Shown here piece by piece: positions 23,928 to 33,162 of a stretch of DNA of 64,000 nt. Below the pieces are notes generated by a model. The model ran no database searches. It was not told the origin of the DNA and saw only the letters and a program-made list of their open reading frames with translations. The stretch lies in assembly GCA_963576565.1 (NCBI GenBank), contig OY755039.1, positions 87,439,207 through 87,503,206 of the forward strand, in the 5' to 3' direction. This DNA is from Aspidapion aeneum (lineage: Eukaryota; Arthropoda; Insecta; Coleoptera; Brentidae). Each line of letters begins with the position of its first letter. Position 1 is the stretch's first letter. Both the position numbers and the translations under genes were made by a program.

Positions 23928-24093
23928 GGGGACGTCTTTAAATTACGTAACGCAAGAACTCAGGATTTTTGACCCCGCCTCCCCCCCCCCTCGTGACGCA
24001 TTTTCAAGAGAAAAACATTCAAAAACATGGATTGTAACGCAAGGCCAAACACCCCCCCACCCCTAGAGCGTTACGTAATTTAAGGACAGTCCC
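23928..24093. mobile_element. PIF/Harbinger-type MITE, TTA target duplication
   Basis: Ends GGGGACGTCTTTAAATTACG and (other strand) GGGACTGTCCTTAAATTACG, each flanked by TTA (23925-23927 and 24094-24096). The inner parts GTAACGC and GCGTTAC also pair. 166 bp, non-coding. Confidence 0.7.
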
Positions 24094-24190
24094 TTAGTGT
24101 AATTAAATGGTAACTTAATAATATTTTTTATACATTATCACAAGTTTTAAAAACAACTTTCAATAAAAAAAAAACAACTTTTTTTATTAT

Positions 24191-24606
24191 TGTTACAAAT
24201 TTAAGTATTTAAATTTTATAGTTAGAATTTATTTAGGTTTAGTGTAGTATTAGGTTGACGTATTTTATGGTTGTATTCTTAATCTAGGTTTTAGTTGCGT
24301 TATCTGTGACAAACTGGTATGCGAAAGTCTAGAAAAGGGCTGGAATGATTGCGAATCGAACAAGGATGGAAGGGTTCTAGAATAGTAGGCAGCCCTCATA
24401 TATAAGGCCGGACGTCGTGCATCAGTCAGTCAGTCACAGATAACATACTGAGTGGTCGTGCGATTAACACGAAGTTAATAGACCGATTATATTGGTGAAT
24501 TATTAGCAAGTTTAAGTGCGTGTTTTTGTACATAATTTGTGAAAATAAATTGACGTATCGTTTTCAACAATTGCGAGTTTTAATTTGTCGTTGTGAACCC
24601 GTAACA
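24191..24606 (+). repeat. 5' LTR of the Ty3/gypsy element
   Basis: Begins TGTTAC and ends GTAACA. It contains a TATA box (ATATATAAGG, about 24397-24406), an arthropod-type initiator repeat TCAGTCAGTCAGTC starting near 24422, and a polyadenylation signal AATAAA at 24544-24549. These define likely U3, R and U5. Confidence 0.9.
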
Positions 24607-24607
24607 A

Positions 24608-24625
24608 TTGGTGTCAGAAGTGGGA
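24608..24625 (+). promoter_or_regulatory. primer binding site
   Basis: TTGGTGTCAGAAGTGGGA begins one base after the LTR end. TGG-starting sequence next to a 5' LTR is the normal position for pairing to a tRNA 3' CCA end. The tRNA species was not determined. Confidence 0.7.
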
Positions 24626-24636
24626 TTAAAAGAAAT

Positions 24637-24812
24637 AAATAGTGCAAAGACTATCCTTACACAGTACCACCGGCTAGGACAATTAAAAAGAAGAGCAGTA
24701 AGTGATTTTGCCAGAATATTCGGAACTGAATAGTGCAAAGACTACCCTTACATATTACCACCGGATAGGACAATTGGACAGAAAAACAGTAAGTGATTTT
24801 TCCAGAATATTC
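24637..24812 (+). repeat. tandem duplication in the 5' leader
   Basis: Two units of about 90 bp, each starting AATAGTGCAAAGACTA and ending CCAGAATATTCG, with GAACTG between them. Several substitutions separate them. They lie between the primer binding site and the inverted LTR. Confidence 0.75.
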
Positions 24813-24846
24813 GAAGAAGTTCGATATTGTTTTATTCAAAAAAAAT

Positions 24847-25262
24847 TGTTACGGGTTCACAACGACAAATTAAAACTCGCAATTGTTGAAAACGATACGT
24901 CAATTTATTTTCACAAATTATGTACAAAAACACGCACTTAAACTTGCTAATAATTCACCACTATAATCGGTCTATTAACTTCGTGTTAATCGCACGACCA
25001 CTCAGTATGTTATCTGTGACTGACTGACTGATGCACGACGTCCGGCCTTATATATGAGGGCTGCCTACTATTCTAGAACCCTTCCATCCTTGTTCGATTC
25101 GCAATCATTCCAGCCCTTTTCTAGACTTTCGCATACCAGTTTGTCACAGATAACGCAACTAAAACCTAGATTAAGAATACAACCATAAAATACGTCAACC
25201 TAATACTACACTAAACCTAAATAAATTCTAACTATAAAATTTAAATACTTAAATTTGTAACA
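24847..25262 (-). repeat. third LTR, inverted
   Basis: Full-length 416-bp LTR in reverse orientation, beginning at the exact U5 terminus (TGTTACGGGTTCAC on the + strand) joined directly to the 5' leader. It shares some variant bases with the 5' LTR and at least one with the 3' LTR. Confidence 0.9.
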
Positions 25263-25274
25263 CTATCCTCCTCT

Positions 25275-26039
25275 TCAGGTTTGATCGCCTCGATCAACAT
25301 TTCCCAGGTAAGGTTTTAGTCTGTCTAGATGAACAACTTTCATCTTGGACTTCGGGCTTTTCTGGATTCGGTAGACTACATCATTAATTCTCTTAACAAC
25401 TTTATAAGGCCCTTCCCATGGTGGTGTCAACTTAGGTGATCTTCCTTTCTTGCGTTGAGGATTGTATAGCCAGACTTGATCATTCTCTTTGAACCCTGAA
25501 GAGTTTGCTTTCAGGTCATATCTCGCTTTCATGCGGTCACTGGCTATTTCTATTCGCTCTCTAACCACTTCATGGATATAGTGCAGCTTTTGCCTTAAAC
25601 GTTCGACATAGTCATTAATCTCTAAGTGTTCTTCTTCAGGTGAACCAAACATGATATCACATGGTAAACGCAGTTCTCTACCAAACAGGATACTAGATGG
25701 AGTAGCTCCTGTCGTATTGGGAATGGCGGTTCTATAGGCCATCAAAAACAATGGAATATATTGGTCCCAATCTGTTTGGTGCTCATCAACAACTTTGCAC
25801 AGATGTTCTTCTATTGTTTTATTAAATCTTTCAACCATGCCATCTGACTGCGGATGTAAAGCCGTAGTCCGTGTTTTATGTATTCCTAAAAGGTCACAGA
25901 GATTCTGGAAGAGCTTTGATTCAAAGTTTCTTCCTTGATCTGAATGTAGTTCCAAAGGAATGCCAAATCGGCTGAAAACATCATTTACCAGAACTTCCGC
26001 AACGCGATTGTCGTGTCCAAATGAGGTCTCGCTCACCAT
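25275..26039 (-). pseudogene. inverted duplicate of the integrase C-terminal half
   Basis: Nearly identical in protein to 28937-29661 on the + strand. It holds the second and third catalytic regions (LHSDQGRNFESKLF, HPQSDGMVERFNK) and the C-terminal domain to the normal stop. Its first 12 codons come from unrelated sequence across the breakpoint near 26003. Unlike the + copy it has an Arg codon (CGA) where that copy has TGA at 29380-29382. It lacks the first catalytic Asp and the zinc domain, so it is not a functional integrase. Confidence 0.85.
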
Positions 26040-29000
26040 CTACTGGGACAGAGTACCGAAGAAGAGATCAGGAAAACTAAAACTAGTCAACGCAGAGGGG
26101 CGGGTGTTGGCTAATGGGAATCTAGCCCCCAAAATTTACTCTATCAAGATCTTAAAACATACTGCTGACAGTCTTAACATCGACGGACTTATTAATGGAA
26201 GAAAAGTTAATATAACAGTAGACACTGGTGCTGCCATATCATTGCTTAAGTTCAAAATTGCAACGAGATATAAAATTCGACCAACAGAAAAGAAAATAAC
26301 ACTTAAGACTGTGACTGGAGAATCCGCCGACGTGTTGGGGCAGACAGATATAGACCTACAGCTGGGAAGATTGAAGATTCGCCACACTGTATTGGTTGCA
26401 GAAATAGAAGACGAATTTATTTTGGGAATGGACTTGATAAGTAAACATGGATTTGCGTTTGATAATAAACTTAATACCCTAAGATTTGGGAATGAAGAGT
26501 TCATTTTGTCAAATAGTCACTTCAATAAAGAACCAATAAAGGTCGTGGCAGTATGCACAACAAGACTAGTCGGTAACAGTGAGACCATAATTTTTGGGAG
26601 GCTGGAAAGTAAAACATCAAGTTGCGTCGGACTCATAAGCCAACAAAACACACCCAACACCTACCTCGTTGCAAAATCACTAGTTAAAACCGATAAAGAC
26701 ATCCCGATTAGAGTCGCCAATATTTTCCCGAATAGTGTCAAAATTAATAAGGGGGAGGTGGTAGCATTATTTGAACCAACACAGAAAGTAACAAGATGTG
26801 AAGAGCCAACTTCCCAGGATACAAGCAAGTTACCAATGGAGGTACTTCAGCAATTTGAGTCAACTTGGCAACATCTCACTCCAGAAGAATATAGTAAAGC
26901 GAGAGAGTTTATAGAAGAACAAAGTAATATCTTCGAAACTAGGAGTAGTTCGGGACGCACAAACCTTATTCACCATGCTATCAACACTGGCGATGCCCAA
27001 CCGATAAGACAACCCCCAAGAAGACTACCAATGGCCAAGCAAGAAGAAGTTCACAATCTCATTAATAAAATGCTCAGCGACGGTGTTATTGAAGAGTCAT
27101 CAAGTCCTTGGTCATCTCCTGTGGTGTTGGTCACTAAAAAGGATGGAAGTACTAGATTTTGTGTCGACTACAGGAAACTTAACGATGTGACCAAGAAAGA
27201 TAGTTACCCACTGCCAAGAATAGACGACACATTAACAACGTTGGCAGGATCATATTGGTTTTCTACTCTTGACCTGAAAAGTGGGTATTGGCAAGTAGGA
27301 ATCTTTGAAAGAGATAAAGAGAAGACTGCATTCTCTGCTGGAAGTGGACTTTATCAGTTTAATGTGATGCCATTTGGCCTGTGCAATGCCCCAGCTACAT
27401 TTGAAAGACTAATGGAAGTCGTTCTACGAGGCCTTACTTGGAAAACCTGCCTAGTCTATTTGGATGATGTCATAGTAATGGGGAAATCATTTCAAGAACA
27501 TCTAGATAATTTACGAGAAGTATTCTCAAGAATCAGGAACGCAAATCTTAAATTAAACTCAAAGAAATGTTTTCTGTTCCAAGAAAAAGTTGAGTTCCTG
27601 GGTCACGTCGTTTCCCGAGAAGGCATCCATACCGACGAAAAGAAGCTACAAGCAATAAAAGAATGGCCTCAACCTCGTGACAAACATGAATTGAGAAGCT
27701 TTTTGGGTCTGTGTACATACTACAGACGATTTGTAGAAGGATTCGCCAAAATAGCGTCTCCGTTACATAGACTTACAGAAGACAAAGCTTCTTACAAATG
27801 GAATACCGAATGTGACCAAGCATTTAGAAGACTAAAAGCAGCATTATGTTCTAGTCCGATTCTTGCATATCCTATTCCAAAAGGAAAATTCATATTAGAT
27901 ACTGATGCGAGCAACGATGGCATAGGAGCAGTACTCTCCCAAATACAAGATGGAGAAGAACGGGTCATCGAATTTTTCAGCAAGAAGCTATCCAAACCAG
28001 AGAGAAATTATTGTGTTACTAGAAAGGAGCTCCTAGCCATAGTTAAATCCGTAGATCACTTTCACAAATATCTCTACGGACAAGAGTTTCTAATTAGAAT
28101 GGATCATGCTGCGTTACAGTGGCTCATGAAAATGAAACAACCTGAGGGGCAAGTCGCGAGATGGATAGAAAAGCTACAACAATACCATTATCAAATTAAG
28201 CACCGAGCAGGAAGGGTGCATGATAATGCAGATGCATTGTCCAGAAGACCTTGCCCCGAGGATTGTAAACATTGCAGGAAAATTGACCAGAAAGAAGGAA
28301 TTACCTACGTGCGCCAGATAAAGTTAGAACCAGATGAAGAATGGATGTCGGCTTCGATTAGAACCACACAACTTAATGACAAAGATGTAGGACCTATCTT
28401 GCGATTGAAAGAAGAGAACAAGCCACGACCATCATGGCAAGATATCGCAAACCAAGGGGTGATACTCAAATCACTGTGGGCACAATGGGATTCACTGATA
28501 GTAGAGAAAAACATCCTTAAACGTGCCTGGGAAAGTGCCGATGGCCTTACTGTGGTTAATCAAGTAGTGGTTCCTAGGAGCATGGTAGACAATATAATGG
28601 CCGAATGCCATGGTGGAAAATCAGGCGCGCACCTAGGCATAAATAAAACCATGGACAAAATTCGAAACCGATTTTATTGGGTCAATTACTTTCAAGATGT
28701 GAAAAACTGGTGCCGCCGATGTTCGACTTGTGCAGCCAGCCAAGGTCCCAAAACAAGGTCCAGAGGTCAAATGAAACAATATAACGTAGGTCTACCATTC
28801 GAACGCATTGCTATTGATGTGGCCGGACCATTTCCAGAAACTATAAAAGGCAACAAATACATCCTTGTTGTCATGGATTACTTTAGCAAATGGCCAGAAG
28901 TTTTTGCTTTGCCTAACCAAGAGGCCACTACAGTTGCGGAAGTTCTGGTAAATGATGTTTTCAGCCGATTTGGCATTCCTTTGGAACTACATTCAGATCA

Positions 29001-29382
29001 AGGAAGAAACTTTGAATCAAAGCTCTTCCAGAATCTCTGTGACCTTTTAGGAATACATAAAACACGGACTACGGCTTTACATCCGCAGTCAGATGGCATG
29101 GTTGAAAGATTTAATAAAACAATAGAACAACATCTGTGCAAAGTTGTTGATGAGCACCAAACAGATTGGGACCAATATATTCCATTGTTTTTGATGGCCT
29201 ATAGAACCGCCATTCACAATACGACAGGAGCTACTCCATCTAGTATCCTGTTTGGTAGAGAACTGCGTTTACCATGTGATATCATGTTTGGTTCACCTGA
29301 AGAAGAACACTTAGAGATTAATGACTATGTCGAACGTTTAAGGCAAAAGCTGCACTATATCCATGAAGTGGTTAGAGAGTGA
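26005..29382 (+). CDS. pol: Ty3/gypsy pol polyprotein, N-terminally cut and ended early by TGA
   Basis: Domains in order: a trace of the Gag end (RLSCPNE), aspartic protease (NITVDTGAAISLLK), reverse transcriptase (VDYRKLNDVTKKDSYPLP, then VYLDDVIVMG with the catalytic Asp pair), RNase H (FILDTDASNDGIGAVLSQ), integrase zinc domain (HLGINKTMDKIRNRFYW with later CRRCSTC), and integrase core (IAIDVAGPF, LHSDQGRNF, HPQSDGMVERF). It would copy and insert the element's RNA. The upstream frame enters from the breakpoint at about 26003, so it has no natural start. A CGA to TGA change cuts off the last ~90 residues, which continue in frame at 29383-29661. Confidence 0.9.
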   Translation, partial: RLSCPNEVSLTIYWDRVPKKRSGKLKLVNAEGRVLANGNLAPKIYSIKILKHTADSLNIDGLINGRKVNITVDTGAAISLLKFKIATRYKIRPTEKKITLKTVTGESADVLGQTDIDLQLGRLKIRHTVLVAEIEDEFILGMDLISKHGFAFDNKLNTLRFGNEEFILSNSHFNKEPIKVVAVCTTRLVGNSETIIFGRLESKTSSCVGLISQQNTPNTYLVAKSLVKTDKDIPIRVANIFPNSVKINKGEVVALFEPTQKVTRCEEPTSQDTSKLPMEVLQQFESTWQHLTPEEYSKAREFIEEQSNIFETRSSSGRTNLIHHAINTGDAQPIRQPPRRLPMAKQEEVHNLINKMLSDGVIEESSSPWSSPVVLVTKKDGSTRFCVDYRKLNDVTKKDSYPLPRIDDTLTTLAGSYWFSTLDLKSGYWQVGIFERDKEKTAFSAGSGLYQFNVMPFGLCNAPATFERLMEVVLRGLTWKTCLVYLDDVIVMGKSFQEHLDNLREVFSRIRNANLKLNSKKCFLFQEKVEFLGHVVSREGIHTDEKKLQAIKEWPQPRDKHELRSFLGLCTYYRRFVEGFAKIASPLHRLTEDKASYKWNTECDQAFRRLKAALCSSPILAYPIPKGKFILDTDASNDGIGAVLSQIQDGEERVIEFFSKKLSKPERNYCVTRKELLAIVKSVDHFHKYLYGQEFLIRMDHAALQWLMKMKQPEGQVARWIEKLQQYHYQIKHRAGRVHDNADALSRRPCPEDCKHCRKIDQKEGITYVRQIKLEPDEEWMSASIRTTQLNDKDVGPILRLKEENKPRPSWQDIANQGVILKSLWAQWDSLIVEKNILKRAWESADGLTVVNQVVVPRSMVDNIMAECHGGKSGAHLGINKTMDKIRNRFYWVNYFQDVKNWCRRCSTCAASQGPKTRSRGQMKQYNVGLPFERIAIDVAGPFPETIKGNKYILVVMDYFSKWPEVFALPNQEATTVAEVLVNDVFSRFGIPLELHSDQGRNFESKLFQNLCDLLGIHKTRTTALHPQSDGMVERFNKTIEQHLCKVVDEHQTDWDQYIPLFLMAYRTAIHNTTGATPSSILFGRELRLPCDIMFGSPEEEHLEINDYVERLRQKLHYIHEVVRE

Positions 29383-29661
29383 ATAGAAATAGCCAGTGAC
29401 CGCATGAAAGCGAGATATGACCTGAAAGCAAACTCTTCAGGGTTCAAAGAGAATGATCAAGTCTGGCTATACAATCCTCAACGCAAGAAAGGAAGATCAC
29501 CTAAGTTGACACCACCATGGGAAGGGCCTTATAAAGTTGTTAAGAGAATTAATGATGTAGTCTACCGAATCCAGAAAAGCCCGAAGTCCAAGATGAAAGT
29601 TGTTCATCTAGACAGACTAAAACCTTACCTGGGAAATGTTGATCGAGGCGATCAAACCTGA
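29383..29661 (+). pseudogene. integrase C-terminal end after the premature stop
   Basis: Continues the pol frame after TGA at 29380-29382 and has the GPYKVVKRINDVVYRIQ fold of the gypsy integrase tail and a normal end at DRGDQT. It would be translated only by readthrough. A purine tract (GAAGAGGAGTATAG) lies between it and the 3' LTR. Confidence 0.8.
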
Positions 29662-29673
29662 AGAGGAGTATAG

Positions 29674-30089
29674 TGTTACAAATTTAAGTATTTAAATTTT
29701 ATAGTTAGAATTTATTTAGGTTTAGTGTAGTATTAGGTTGACGTATTTTATGGTTGTATTCTTAATCTAGGTTTTAGTTGCGTTATCTGTGACAAACTGG
29801 TATGCGAAAGTCTAGAAAAGGGCTGGAATGATTGCGAATCGAACAAGGATGAAAGGGTTCTAGAATAGTAGGCAGCCCTCATATATAAGGCCGGACGTCG
29901 TGCATCAGTCAGTCAGTCACAGATAACATACTGAGTGGTCGTGCGATTAACACGAAGTTAATAGACCGATTATAGTGGTGAATTATTAGCAAGTTTAAGT
30001 GCGTGTTTCTGTACATAATTTGTGAAAATAAATTGACGTATCGTTTTCAACAATTGCGAGTTTTAATTTGTCGTTGTGAACCCGTAACA
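29674..30089 (+). repeat. 3' LTR of the Ty3/gypsy element
   Basis: Same TGTTAC...GTAACA boundaries and length as the 5' LTR. Differences noticed include GGATGAAAG for GGATGGAAG and GTGTTTCTG for GTGTTTTTG. TTAT follows at 30090-30093. Confidence 0.9.
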
Positions 30090-30319
30090 TTATTATAAAA
30101 AATAGTGTTTACCATTAACATAAAGTTGCTGATCTATAAAAAATGTCCTCAAAATTAGAAGCCGTTTAAGATATAGTGACAACTTTCCGTCTACTAATAT
30201 TGTTCAACGTAAACTAATAAAAATAACTATGGGGGAATCACCTAATAAAGTGGCAACGTATGTCACTAGGTGTTTTCTTCAAAACCAGTACGTTTTGAGA
30301 TTTAATTTTATTGTCAATA

Positions 30320-30578
30320 GGGACTTATTGCAACAAAGCCAGGCACTGATAGTGCGGGGCAGTATTCTGAGAGCATTCTATTGAAAACTGACAGTTGATC
30401 TTTCAAAATTTAATTTATAAATCCACTCGTTTATTTTCTATTAATAATGGCGGCGCTATAAATTCCGGCTCCTATAATACACAAATGCCTATTTTTAAAA
30501 GAAGATAGCTGTTCTTATCATGCGAAACTGTCAGAATAGTGCCCGACACAATTACTGCCTGGCTTTATTGCAAGTCCC
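30320..30578. mobile_element. MITE with TA target duplication
   Basis: Ends GGGACTTATTGCAACAAAGC and (other strand) GGGACTTGCAATAAAGCCAG, with the inner block GCCAGGCA shared by both. TA flanks both ends (30318-30319, 30579-30580). 259 bp, non-coding. Confidence 0.6.
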
Positions 30579-30639
30579 TATTCCTATACCAGTTTCGAGC
30601 GATTTTAGGCCAAAATATCAACTCCGAGGCTGTCACCAG

Positions 30640-31100
30640 CCCTGGTTCTAAAGTAAAATAGAATAAATAAATTAGTCCATACCCTACAAGCTCAAAAATG
30701 CGATTATACGGCGTTTTGTGATAAAAGCAAACCACTTCGCACAAACAATTATTGGACCCATACAAACATTTTAGGAAGCGCCCCCCCCTCCCCTGGCAGA
30801 AGGGGGGAGCCACCTCTAAAGGTGCATTGTTTCAGTTTTTTGCATTTTACGCAAAAACTATAGAGTTTATCGAAAAAGTTGTAGTATCTCTTGTCTAACT
30901 CCCAAAACATAACCTCAAATTTAACCAATATTTTAAAATTACACCAAAAACCAAATTTTAGTTAGATTGCTTGACCAAAACACTATCAAACTTACTCAAA
31001 AAGATGCCTAGCTTCTTAAGATGATAGTTCCTAATGTATTCAATAAAAAAAATCAAGCAAATAGCTCCCCCCTCCCATAGGTGTTTGGAAAAATCCAGTT
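30640..31100. repeat. long inverted repeat arm (partner 35690-36066)
   Basis: CCATACCCTACA, GGCGTTTTGTGATAAAAGC and CACCTCTAAAGGTGCATTG have reverse-complement partners at about 36066, 36030 and 35940. Between the arms lie the decayed ORF, a MITE and the 33163-35642 foldback, so these arms bound a nested composite. Confidence 0.6.
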
Positions 31101-31489
31101 AGCGCAATTGCTAATTAAACTTAAACGTTTATTTTCGGAGTGGGGGAAGTAACCACCACCCACCTCCCCCTCCACCTCCCTTCGCGCTCTCCAGAAGGCA
31201 AATATGTACCTTTTGTCGGATTTTTCTAGTGCATTTTATTTTTTTTTAAAAACTATAAAAAATGACGCAGTCACGCATTTTTTAACGAGTTCAAAATTAT
31301 CGTTTTACTCCTTTCCCCCTCCCTACCCATATAATTTACAAATTGACTTTTACCCTGTGAAAAACAGCTTAAAAATACCGTACATGATACTTGTAGCGAC
31401 ATCTTTCCTTTGAGAATCAAGCCTGTCCACCATCGTTGTCTAAATTTGGCAATATAAGACATACAAACAATGTTTTGTTTGATAAATAT

Positions 31490-32733
31490 TGTTCCGATAT
31501 GCCGGTCTACTGCAATAATTCTTGCGAAACAGTGGCGTGTCGTATAGGGGGCCAGGGGGGGCGAACGCCCCCCCCCCCCGCCCCTCTGCGCTTGGCGCCC
31601 CTGACGTCCTTTGAGAAAAAAATAGAAAAACTAAATTTAACGCAAAAACAAATGGAGCCCCTCACCCCGCCCTTTTATCCACGACACGCTACTGTTGCGA
31701 AGGGATTGTGTATGATGGAGCGGCTTTGATTAACATGATCGTACATCGAACTTCAAAGACCTTTTTTCAATATAACTGAATTTAAAAATGCTATACTAAA
31801 TGACACAGACAAAATTAAAGCGTCCAGAGCAAAGAAATTCAAGGTTTTTGGTACAGAGTAGATTTTGTTTGGGACCTTTATTTGGAGGATAGCCTTAAAA
31901 TTGCAGTAGGGACAGAGCGAGTTGCCGGAATACATCGTTAAGTAAACGAAAATTCTAACATGCCTTCTAACTGGCAAGATTTTTTGAAATGCACGGAAAA
32001 CAAAGAGGCGCTGTTTAACCTCATTGCAAAATTTGTGCTAAAAAATTTTGATATACTAGTAGTTACCAATATAAACAAGGATGTCTTCAGTTCTGGTTAA
32101 GGTCAATCAGACCTAGTTGAAAAGAGTACACTTCTGGAGGAAGCCGATGGTCGACTTATTATACATGCTTATGATCAAGTAAAACAGGGCAAACGGACCA
32201 TTGCGGTCAATACAGTTGATTCAGATGTAGTTGTCTTATGCATAAGTCATTTTTTTCCTTGCAAAGAGAAGGCTGGAGAGAGCTTTGGATAAGCTATGGT
32301 TCAGGGACACATAAAAAATTTATACCAGCACAGTTCATGGCCGCAAGACAGTATTGACTCCAATAGAAAAATCTTATTTATCACTAAAAACAAACCTCTT
32401 CAGAACCTGCCTCCAACATCAGATGCTCTAAATTTGCATACTCATAGAGCATGTTTGCAAGCCGGACATTTGTGGGGCAACTTAAACATTGCATGTGAAA
32501 TACCATCCCCAAAACACTGGGGCTGGAAATGGAATGATCGTTGGTTGCCGATATGGACTACCAAGCCAGTGGTGTATGAAGCATTAGAAGAGCTGACAAA
32601 GTGCAACTGTAGGGCAGGATGTTCTTCTACAAAATGTTCATGCAAGGCCTCAAATATGAGATGTACGCTTTTGTGCAGGAATTACAAGGAGTCCTGTACT
32701 AATTATATGTGTAAGTGCCTAAAAATTATGTAG
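31490..32733 (+). pseudogene. decayed mobile-element-associated ORF with Cys-rich C-terminus
   Basis: From 31960 one frame runs to 32733, broken by TAA at about 32098 and 32290. Recognisable pieces are NWQDFLKCTENKEALFNLIA, EADGRLIIHAYDQVKQGKR, TVDSDVVVLCISHFF, LPPTSDALNLHTHRACLQ and a final Cys cluster (CNCRAGCSSTKCSC). Upstream, in other frames, come YDGAALINM and RVDFVWDLYLEDSLK. I recognise this as a protein family common in insect and cnidarian genomes with no settled function, probably spread with mobile DNA. The hAT MITE at 31530-31694 lies inside it; skipping the MITE rejoins NSCE with GIVYDGAAL. A dead copy. Confidence 0.6.
31530..31694. mobile_element. hAT-type MITE with 8-bp target duplication
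   Basis: Ends CAGTGGCGTGTCGTATAGG and (other strand) CAGTAGCGTGTCGTGGATAA. Flanks are TTGCGAAA and TTGCGAAG (31522-31529, 31695-31702), 7 of 8 matching. The interior has a run of C. 165 bp, inserted in the decayed ORF. Confidence 0.7.
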
Positions 32734-33162
32734 GCAAGTACCTACTTAAAATTAACTCTTCTTGCGTTTTTTTAAGTCCACCGAGGACTGTTTGAATCCG
32801 AAGAACTATAAAGAAAAAAAAGTATTGCAGAAGTATTGATTGTTTGAATAGTATTGGACTTTTGATTATTGTAAATGAACTAAAGGTTAAAATAATAATA
32901 AAAATAAACCTTGCTAATTTTTTCTACTCTAAAATCACGAAATATTAAATGATTCCTTGTTGTTTACTATCACACAAATTACCATGGGCACCACCACTCA
33001 AAGAAGGGGGGGGGGGGGGGGGGTTTGGTTCGGTTCGTGGAAAGGGGGGGGGCACCTTTTTTTTCAAAATGCTCATATATTGCTTCACCAAGCGTGTGTG
33101 CGAAATGCTTTGCTCCTAGACTTGCTCTTATCACAAAAGCCCGTTTCATCGAGGTTTTAGCA

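Larger units (their letters stand above)
24191..30089 (+). mobile_element. rearranged Ty3/gypsy LTR retrotransposon with a third, inverted LTR
   Basis: A 416-bp LTR (24191-24606) and a matching 416-bp LTR (29674-30089) bound the element, with TTAT on each side (24187-24190 and 30090-30093). Only a few substitutions were seen between LTRs, so the insertion is young. Gag is missing. In its place is an inverted copy of the element's own 3' end (24847 to about 26003: LTR plus integrase C-terminus). Pol then continues on the + strand. The element cannot make Gag and its integrase frame is interrupted, so it is non-autonomous. Confidence 0.9.

Noticed and set aside
26136..26504. 122-codon frame antisense to the gypsy protease
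   Set aside because: Shadow of the pol frame; no independent signature.
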